Source of the DNA: Marinobacterium iners DSM 11526
GTDB lineage: Bacteria > Pseudomonadota > Gammaproteobacteria > Pseudomonadales > Balneatricaceae
Reading direction: 5' to 3'
DNA length: 64,000 nt
Assembly (NCBI RefSeq): GCF_900107855.1
Contig: NZ_FNRJ01000013.1
Coordinates: forward strand, 56,482 to 120,481
This document shows positions 58,382 through 64,000 of the stretch, one piece after another. The position numbers and the translations under genes were made by a program. Numbering within the stretch: position 1 is the first letter of the stretch; each line of letters opens with the position of its first letter. The notes under the pieces were generated by a model. It worked only from the letters and a program-made list of their open reading frames with translations. It had not been told where the DNA came from and did no database searches.

Positions 58382-59254
58382 ATGATGGATCCTGACTACC
58401 TTCCTTTCCACGCCAACCCGAGCAAGCCTGAGTTCAAGGCGCCTGCCGGAGCCGTTGATGCGCACTGCCACGTATTTGGGCCGGCGGACACGTTCCCTTA
58501 CCACCCCAAGCGCAAGTACACCCCTTGTGATGCACCCAAGGAAAAGCTGTTCGAGCTGCGTGACTACCTGGGCTTTGAGCGCAACGTCATCGTGCAGGCA
58601 TCCTGCCACGGTACCGACAACGCTGCGCTGGTCGATGCACTGGAAAGCGCCGGTGAGCTGGCGCGCGGTGTGGCCGTCGTAGATCCTGCGATCACCGTGG
58701 AAGAGCTTAAAGCGATGGATAAGGCCGGTGTGCGTGCCGTGCGCTTCAACTTCGTCAAGCGTCTGGTCGACACCACGCCGAAAGAAGTATTCCTGTCGAT
58801 TGCCGAGAAGATTAAGCCATTGGGCTGGCATATTGTGGTCTACTTCGAAGCACCGGATCTGGAAGATCTAATCCCCTTCCTGAATCAGCTCGACACCACC
58901 ATCGTAGTCGACCATATGGGGCGTCCGGATGTGACCAAGGGCGTCGATCACCCTGATTTCCAGCGTTTCATCGATTTCATGGGCGGCAATGAAAAGGTTT
59001 GGGTGAAGACCACCTGCCCCGAACGCCTGACCCAGACTCCACCGGATTACAGCGATGTGGTGCCGTTCATGAAGGCGCTGGTCGAAAAATTCCCGGATCG
59101 TTGCCTGTGGGGCACCGACTGGCCGCACCCCAATATGAAGTCTCATACCCCTGATGACGGCAAACTGGTGGACGTTATCCCGCAGATCGCAACCACCGCC
59201 GAACTGCAGCAGAAGCTGCTGGTCGACAACCCGATGCGACTTTACTGGTCCTGA
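58382..59254 (+). CDS. ligI: 2-pyrone-4,6-dicarboxylate hydrolase
   Basis: LigI opens the lactone 2-pyrone-4,6-dicarboxylate to 4-oxalomesaconate without needing a metal. The 290-residue amidohydrolase-superfamily protein has GAVDAHCHVFGP, VVDHMGRPD and the catalytic-aspartate segment RCLWGTDWPHPN, all as in Sphingobium LigI. The start is ATGATG at 58382; either ATG is possible. Confidence 0.96.
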   Translation: MMDPDYLPFHANPSKPEFKAPAGAVDAHCHVFGPADTFPYHPKRKYTPCDAPKEKLFELRDYLGFERNVIVQASCHGTDNAALVDALESAGELARGVAVVDPAITVEELKAMDKAGVRAVRFNFVKRLVDTTPKEVFLSIAEKIKPLGWHIVVYFEAPDLEDLIPFLNQLDTTIVVDHMGRPDVTKGVDHPDFQRFIDFMGGNEKVWVKTTCPERLTQTPPDYSDVVPFMKALVEKFPDRCLWGTDWPHPNMKSHTPDDGKLVDVIPQIATTAELQQKLLVDNPMRLYWS

Positions 59255-59268
59255 CAGGAGAACTGATC

Positions 59269-59631
59269 ATGAGCTCAACGCACCGCGAGATACCGGGTAC
59301 GATCTTTTTCGACGGCCCCATGTCCACCAAGGGCTATCCGCTGAACAAAATGTGCTACTCCTTCAACAACGCTGATGCCCGTGAGGCTTTCAAGGCCGAT
59401 GAAGCGGGGTACTGTGACAAGTTCGGCCTGACCGAAGCCCAGAAAGAGGCGATTCTCAAGCGTGACCTTAACGAACTGCTGCGTCTGGGTGGCAGTGTTT
59501 ATTATCTGGCCAAGTTCGCCGGTCTTCTGGGTCTGAATATGCAGGATATTGGTGGCATGCAGACCGGGCGTACCAAAGAAGAGTTTCAGGCATACCTGGA
59601 CAGTCAGGGTAGGGGGAAAAACAATGGCTAA
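59269..59631 (+). CDS. ligA: Protocatechuate 4,5-dioxygenase alpha subunit
   Basis: The 120-residue small subunit forms part of the ring-cleaving heterotetramer and closes over the LigB active site. Features typical of LigA are PGTIFFDGPMSTKGYPLNKMCYSFN, RDLNELLRLGGSVYYLAK and MQTGRTKEEF. It overlaps ligB by 8 bases, in line with equal subunit production. Confidence 0.97.
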   Translation: MSSTHREIPGTIFFDGPMSTKGYPLNKMCYSFNNADAREAFKADEAGYCDKFGLTEAQKEAILKRDLNELLRLGGSVYYLAKFAGLLGLNMQDIGGMQTGRTKEEFQAYLDSQGRGKNNG

Positions 59632-60463
59632 GGTTATTGGCGGCATCACCACATCCCATATTCCGGCGATCGGTATCGCCATGGACAAGGGGTTGGAAGA
59701 CACGCCTTACTGGAAGGATTTTTTTGCCGGTTACCCGCCAGTACGTGAGTGGCTGAACGAACAGCAGCCGGACATTGCTATCGTGTTCTACAACGACCAC
59801 GGACTGGAAATGTTCCTCGACAAGAAACCGACTTTCGCACTGGGCTGTGCGCCTAAGTATGAAAATGCCGATGAAGGTTGGGGTATCGCCACCATCCCGC
59901 CGGTAACCGGTGAGACCGAGCTGTCCTGGCACATCGCCAACGAATTGATCGAGAACGACTTTGATCCAACCATCTGTCAGGATATTAAAGTCGACCACGG
60001 ACTGACCGTGCCACTGTCGATCATGTATCCGGGCCACAACTACAAGCATCTGAAAGTGATTCCGGTGTGCATCAACTGCGAACGTTATCCTATGCCGAAA
60101 CCCTCCCGTTGCTTCGCGCTGGGTCAAGCTATCGGCCGTGCGGTTGAGTCCTTCGCCGGTAATCAGAAGGTGGTGGTATTCGGTACCGGTGGTCTGTCAC
60201 ATCAGCTGGATGGTGAACGTGCCGGTATTATCAACTCCGATTTCGATCTGGAATGCATGGACAAGTTGGTCAACGATCCAGAAGCTCTGACCAAGTACAG
60301 CAACGATGATCTGGTCGAGATTGCCGGTGCTCAGGGCGTCGAGCTGAACATGTGGCTGGCCATGCGCGGCTGTTTGCTGGGTAACGTGAAGGAAGTGCAC
60401 CGCAATTATGTGGCGCCGATTTCCAATACAGGGGCAGGTCTGCAGTTGTTGTTGAATAAATAA
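59624..60463 (+). CDS. ligB: Protocatechuate 4,5-dioxygenase beta subunit
   Basis: LigB is the catalytic extradiol subunit that cuts protocatechuate between C4 and C5 using Fe(II). The 279-residue protein has the iron ligands His12 (TTSHIP), His59 (YNDHG) and Glu240 (GAQGVELNMWL) and the catalytic His193 (GGLSHQL), matching SYK-6 LigB with a constant two-residue offset. The ATG at 59624 is preceded by AGGGGG. A strong terminator follows. Confidence 0.97.
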   Translation: MAKVIGGITTSHIPAIGIAMDKGLEDTPYWKDFFAGYPPVREWLNEQQPDIAIVFYNDHGLEMFLDKKPTFALGCAPKYENADEGWGIATIPPVTGETELSWHIANELIENDFDPTICQDIKVDHGLTVPLSIMYPGHNYKHLKVIPVCINCERYPMPKPSRCFALGQAIGRAVESFAGNQKVVVFGTGGLSHQLDGERAGIINSDFDLECMDKLVNDPEALTKYSNDDLVEIAGAQGVELNMWLAMRGCLLGNVKEVHRNYVAPISNTGAGLQLLLNK

Positions 60464-60475
60464 TATTTAACTCTG

Positions 60476-60508
60476 ACAAAAAACCCGAATTCATTCGGGT
60501 TTTTTTTT
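60476..60508 (+). terminator. Rho-independent terminator after ligB
   Basis: AAAAAACCCGAA-TTCA-TTCGGGTTTTTT is a perfect 12-bp stem with a four-base loop followed by more T residues, 12 bases after the ligB stop. Confidence 0.95.
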
Positions 60509-60550
60509 GGAGATTTTTATATTAAGAGTGATATTTGTATGACTGTTACA

Positions 60551-60564
60551 CTATATGTATATAG
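60551..60564. promoter_or_regulatory. Palindrome upstream of the porin gene
   Basis: CTATAT-GT-ATATAG is a 14-bp dyad about 60 bases upstream of the porin ATG, in an AT-rich region. It may be an operator or overlap the promoter; AT-rich dyads can arise by chance. Confidence 0.3.
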
Positions 60565-60623
60565 GTTTCTATGGATGTTTGGCATATTTATCTTGCTGTT
60601 ACTAGATAAAATGAGGCCAAATT

Positions 60624-61709
60624 ATGATGATAAGAAAAAAAATTGCGCTGGCAATTATGGTGGCGGGTATGATCTCTCAGGCTTCAGCACTGGAGCTAGG
60701 TGAGATAAACGGAACCAAATTTAGCGTTGGTGGTTATATTAAAGCAGAGGGTGTTTTTACAGACCCTGATGATGGCGATACCTCTTTTGAGGGAAGTGCA
60801 CGTCAGACACGTATAAATTTTGCGGCTGACCGACAGGTTGATGGTCATAAGCTACGAGCTTTTGTCGAAGGTGATTTCTGGGATAATAATACATCTGCGG
60901 ACAGTACTTATGCCTGGCGTTTGAGACATGCCTATCTTCAGGTGGATGGGTTGACTGTTGGTCAGACCTGGAATGGGCAATTCTTCGCAAATGCTCCATT
61001 TGATGTTGAAACGATCAACTTCTTTGGCCTGGGGGCTGGGACAATTGCCGGGAGTGGGGCAGTCATTCGTCCAGACCTCGTAGTGCATTATACACATGGT
61101 GGATTCCGTTTAACGTTGCAGGACCCCATTTACAGCGATGCAAATATTCCGGATATGGTCGCGGCCTATACCTACCGTACCGACAATGGCCATGCCTTCA
61201 ATGTGGCACTTACCGGTCGTGAAGTGGAAACGCTGAACAACGATTCCGAGTTTGGTGCAGCGATCTCCGTGGCCGGTAAGTTCAAATTCGGCAACTCGGC
61301 TTTGGCCTTGAGCGCATATACCGGTGAGGGCAATAACATCTATTCCGGCTGGGGTTATGCTGGTACGTCTAGTCCGGCAAATCAGCCGTTTAGCGAAGGC
61401 GAGATCAATGCGAATGGGGATCTGGTCAAAACAACCGGTTTCTCTGCCGGTGTGAGTCATCGCTTCAGCGACAAGCTGCGCGGTAACATCCGTTACGGTC
61501 AGGTAACAGCTGATGAAGTGGCAGCTAACGTTGCTGATGACACCTTCAAGATGACCAACGTCAACCTGATATATACCTACCTTCCCGGACTGGAGTTCGG
61601 TATTGAGTGGCGCGACCAGAATGCGGCCAACCGCCCGCCGTCATCAGCGGGCAGCTCTCTGCGTCCAGCCGGTCAGCAGCTTGAGCTGATGGCGATGTAC
61701 AAGTTCTGA
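60624..61709 (+). CDS. Outer-membrane porin, DcaP-like
   Basis: The 361-residue protein has signal peptide MMIRKKIALAIMVAGMISQASA, a predicted beta-barrel and a C-terminal Phe (QLELMAMYKF). FSVGGYIKAEGVFTDPDDGDT and ARQTRINFAADRQVDGHKLRAFVEGDF resemble DcaP-family porins that pass dicarboxylic or aromatic acids. Its place between ligB and an AraC regulator suggests uptake of pathway substrates. The first third is visibly more AT-rich than the rest. Confidence 0.87.
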   Translation: MMIRKKIALAIMVAGMISQASALELGEINGTKFSVGGYIKAEGVFTDPDDGDTSFEGSARQTRINFAADRQVDGHKLRAFVEGDFWDNNTSADSTYAWRLRHAYLQVDGLTVGQTWNGQFFANAPFDVETINFFGLGAGTIAGSGAVIRPDLVVHYTHGGFRLTLQDPIYSDANIPDMVAAYTYRTDNGHAFNVALTGREVETLNNDSEFGAAISVAGKFKFGNSALALSAYTGEGNNIYSGWGYAGTSSPANQPFSEGEINANGDLVKTTGFSAGVSHRFSDKLRGNIRYGQVTADEVAANVADDTFKMTNVNLIYTYLPGLEFGIEWRDQNAANRPPSSAGSSLRPAGQQLELMAMYKF

Positions 61710-61728
61710 GACAGCAACGCTCAAAGGC

Positions 61729-61758
61729 AACCCGGGTCCCCTTCCCCGGGTTTTCCTT
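61729..61758 (+). terminator. Terminator after the porin gene
   Basis: AACCCGGG-TCCCCTTC-CCCGGGTT forms a perfect 8-bp stem with an eight-base loop, followed by TTCCTTT, 20 bases after the porin stop. Confidence 0.8.
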
Positions 61759-61803
61759 TATCGGCATGAACTCACTCTGGCAGACAACGATGATGGCAAA
61801 GGC

Positions 61804-62766
61804 TCAGGCACAGCGACTTTGGCGACGCAGGGTTTCGGACGGCAGCTCGCCGATATGCTCGCGGTACTGGGCAGCAAAACGGCCTAAATTGGTAAAACCG
61901 TACTTGAGTGCGACCTCGGTGATGTTGCGGATTCCCGGTTTGTGGGCGAGTTCGTGGTACACGGACTCAAGCCTGAGGCGCCGGATATAGGCCACAGGGG
62001 TCATCTTCAGTTCGCGCTCAAACAGGTTATAAACTGATTTGCGGCTGATGCGACAATGCCGGGCAAGGTCTTCGATGGCCAGCTCCCCGGTGATGTTGTC
62101 CAACAGGTAATGATGGATCTGTTCCAGTTGTCGATCGTGCAGTCGGGTTTGACTGTGCGGTAAACACAGGTTGCTGTCATAGGTTTTCAGGATCGCATGA
62201 GTCAACAGTTTGCAGTAGTAAAATGATGCCCGCTCGGCACCGGTACACTCCTGGAAGGCCAGAATGTCGTTGAGTAGATTGTGCAGCGTCGCAGAATCAT
62301 CAAAGGGCAAAGGCCTGCGCCCGAACTCAATCTGGCTAGAGGGCACCAGATAGCCGAATTCACGGGCGCTTTGATGCAGGAAGCTACGCGGTACTTTGAT
62401 AATCAGTTTGCGACAGTCGGGTGAGTAGAGCATACCGTACTCGTCACCGGGAGGGATCACAATCGAGTCACCCTGCTGCAGGCGGAAGTGTTGACCGGCA
62501 ATGTTCCATTCGCTGCTACCACTGAGAATAAACTGAAGATGATAGCTTTCCTGTATTGGAGGGATGTGCAATTTAGCAGTACTGCCATAACCATGTTCCG
62601 ATATATCGAGCGGTCCGAGTTCTTTGTATTTTATATAAGAGGTTTTACCACTCGGTCCGGTTTGAATAAGACGGTGTTCGCCCAGGCGGGGTTTCATGAA
62701 GTTGGAAAGATCGCAAGCCGAAATGCCTGCAATTGAATAATTACAGGCAGATAGTATAAAGGGCAT
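61804..62766 (-). CDS. AraC-family regulator convergent to the porin gene
   Basis: The 320-residue protein has an N-terminal cupin-like domain (about residues 60-150; LQQGDSIVIPPGDEYGML) and C-terminal AraC motifs (ELAIEDLARHCRISRKSVYNLFERELKMTP; NITEVALKYGFTNLGRFAAQYREHIG). This resembles regulators of aromatic catabolism. The ATG at 62766 follows TAGAGG; an internal Met at 62697 is an alternative. Paired direct repeats about 100 bases upstream suggest self-regulation. Confidence 0.9.
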   Translation of the reverse strand: MPFILSACNYSIAGISACDLSNFMKPRLGEHRLIQTGPSGKTSYIKYKELGPLDISEHGYGSTAKLHIPPIQESYHLQFILSGSSEWNIAGQHFRLQQGDSIVIPPGDEYGMLYSPDCRKLIIKVPRSFLHQSAREFGYLVPSSQIEFGRRPLPFDDSATLHNLLNDILAFQECTGAERASFYYCKLLTHAILKTYDSNLCLPHSQTRLHDRQLEQIHHYLLDNITGELAIEDLARHCRISRKSVYNLFERELKMTPVAYIRRLRLESVYHELAHKPGIRNITEVALKYGFTNLGRFAAQYREHIGELPSETLRRQSRCA

Positions 62767-62865
62767 CGAGTACCTCTAGTTATTTTTATAATTGATTCTG
62801 CTTTAACCAGATCAGTAAAAATCTTATCCGGCTTCCCAATAACATATGGATTTATTTATCCATGA

Positions 62866-62904
62866 CCATTCGGTTTTTTACCGACTCCATTCAGTTTTTG
62901 TTAC
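62866..62904 (-). promoter_or_regulatory. Direct repeats upstream of the AraC gene (candidate operator)
   Basis: CCATTCGGTTTTTTA (62866) and CCATTCAGTTTTTGTTA (62887) are direct repeats 21 bases apart, differing at one of the first 13 positions. The two-turn spacing is typical of AraC-family operators. The second copy overlaps the stop codon of the neighbouring ETF-QO gene. An inverted repeat ATGGAT-N6-ATCCAT (62846-62863) lies alongside. Confidence 0.5.
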
Positions 62905-64000
62905 ATGTTGGGATAGTTCGGCCCGCCGGCACCTTCAGGCACGACCCAGTTGATGTTCTGGGCAGGGTCCTTGATGTCACAGGTTTTGCAGTGCACACAG
63001 TTCTGCGCATTGATCTGGAACTGCGGGCCACTATCGCCTTCCACCACTTCATACACACCGGCAGGGCAGTATCGCTGAGCCGGTTCGGCATATTTGGGCA
63101 GGTTCTGGTTGATGGGGATGCTCGGGTCTTTCAGCTGCAGGTGGCAGGGCTGATCCTCTTCATGGTTGGTATTGGAAAGAAACACGGATGAGAGCTTGTC
63201 GAACGACAGGACGCCATCCGGTTTCGGGTACTGAATTTCCGTACTCTCACTGGCCAGCTTAAGCTGCTCATGATCCTTATGCAGGTCATGCAGGGTCACC
63301 GGGATTTTGCCGCCGAACCAGTTCTGGTCGATATAGTTGAACGCACCGCCCAGATAAGGGCCGAATTTGTGCATCGCCGGGCCGAAGTTGCGTCCACGAT
63401 ACAGCTCGTCATACAGCCATGAGGCCTGGTAAGCATCGGTAAAGCCGGTCAGGTCCTTGCCGCCTGCATCGCCATTAACCAGTGCCGCTGCAATCGACTC
63501 TGCCGCCAGCATGCCGGATTTCATGGCGGTATGAATGCCTTTAATCTTGGAAAAGTTCAGCGTGCCGGCATCACAGCCGATCAGCAGGGCACCTGGCATG
63601 GTCATCTTCGGCAGGGTGTTGAAGCCTCCCTTGGTGATGGCTCGGGCGCCGTAGGCCACGCGCTTGCCACCTTCGAGATACTGCTTGATCTCGGGGTGAT
63701 GTTTCATGCGCTGGAACTCGTCGAACGGGCTTAGATACGGGTTGGAATAGTTCAGGTCGATAATCAGACCCACAACGACCTGGTTGTCTTCGGCATGGTA
63801 GAGGAAAAAACCGCCACTGGCGCCGTCGCTCAGCGGCCAGCCGGAGCCGTGTACGACCAGGCCGGGCTTGTGTTTGGCAGGGTCAATATCCCACAGCTCC
63901 TTGATACCGATGCCGTAGTGTTGAGGGTCGGCATCCTTGTCGAGCGCGTACTTCTCGATCAATTGTTTGCCCAAGTGGCCACGACAGCCCTCGGAGAAAA
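62901..64000 (-). CDS. Electron transfer flavoprotein-ubiquinone oxidoreductase, C-terminal part (5' end outside window)
   Basis: ETF-QO passes electrons from electron-transfer flavoprotein to ubiquinone at the inner membrane. The visible 366 residues run from FSEGCRGHLGKQLIEKY through the ubiquinone-binding region and FAD-domain segment GALLIGCDAGTLNFSKIKGIHTAMKSG to the C-terminal [4Fe-4S] domain (RYCPAGVYE; NCVHCKTCDIKDP). The frame is open to the window edge, so the N-terminal FAD-binding part is missing. A link to the neighbouring catabolic genes is not shown. Confidence 0.96.
   Translation of the reverse strand, partial: FSEGCRGHLGKQLIEKYALDKDADPQHYGIGIKELWDIDPAKHKPGLVVHGSGWPLSDGASGGFFLYHAEDNQVVVGLIIDLNYSNPYLSPFDEFQRMKHHPEIKQYLEGGKRVAYGARAITKGGFNTLPKMTMPGALLIGCDAGTLNFSKIKGIHTAMKSGMLAAESIAAALVNGDAGGKDLTGFTDAYQASWLYDELYRGRNFGPAMHKFGPYLGGAFNYIDQNWFGGKIPVTLHDLHKDHEQLKLASESTEIQYPKPDGVLSFDKLSSVFLSNTNHEEDQPCHLQLKDPSIPINQNLPKYAEPAQRYCPAGVYEVVEGDSGPQFQINAQNCVHCKTCDIKDPAQNINWVVPEGAGGPNYPNM

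Overview
The window looks like chromosome of a marine-type gammaproteobacterium, most plausibly Oceanospirillales (Marinobacterium/Neptuniibacter-like). This is inferred from the dapC-arsC-dapD-dapE block, greB, a DNAJ_related J-domain protein, arfB, PBP4 and TRAP transporters; no rRNA or marker phylogeny was available. GC is moderate to high, except in AT-rich stretches near 18.0-18.4 kb, 34.9-36.7 kb and 60.5-61.1 kb. No tRNA, rRNA, CRISPR array, insertion sequence or prophage was seen.

Layout. 0-5.3 kb: the end of a diguanylate cyclase gene, then a minus-strand operon for a three-component Rieske oxygenase (oxygenase, [2Fe-2S] ferredoxin, ferredoxin reductase) with an orphan TRAP solute-binding protein and a divergent LuxR-type regulator. 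5.3-21 kb: mostly housekeeping genes (greB, EamA exporter, zntB, rlmA, lysine/DAP genes dapE-dapD-dapC, fumC, glycerate kinase, pdxH, dacB). It includes an AT-rich gap and a 45-residue membrane ORF at 18852-18989. 21-30 kb: a tripartite RND efflux operon, a DUF2339 membrane protein and two related DNAJ_related proteins, one without a J domain. 30-35 kb: an octaheme hydroxylamine-oxidoreductase-like cytochrome with a NapC/NirT tetraheme partner, arfB, a pirin and a Met/Gly-rich Spy-like protein. 35-43 kb: an AT-rich response-regulator-like gene and an AraC regulator beside an outer-membrane protein, a PQQ-dependent quinohaemoprotein alcohol dehydrogenase and pqqABCDE.

43.7-62.8 kb is an aromatic-acid catabolic island. 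Two hydroxylases (3-hydroxybenzoate 4-hydroxylase-like and PobA) funnel hydroxybenzoates to protocatechuate. A complete protocatechuate 4,5-cleavage set follows: LigAB opens the ring, LigC makes 2-pyrone-4,6-dicarboxylate, LigI hydrolyses it, LigU isomerises 4-oxalomesaconate, LigJ hydrates and LigK cleaves to pyruvate and oxaloacetate. ligC lies in a separate minus-strand unit with an aldo/keto reductase and a full TRAP transporter. Between the two lig units sits a LysR-type regulator with two N-terminal helix-turn-helix domains, with conspicuous dyads on both sides. A porin and an AraC regulator follow, and the window ends inside an ETF-ubiquinone oxidoreductase gene. The Rieske operon at the left end could supply the same pathway by O-demethylation; this is inference.

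The points most worth a second look are the tandem-HTH LysR regulator and its candidate operators, the orphan TRAP binding protein tied to a Rieske oxygenase, the aldo/keto reductase inside the ligC-TRAP unit, the octaheme/tetraheme pair in a heterotroph, the degenerate receiver domain, and paired direct repeats one to two helical turns apart near the AraC genes.
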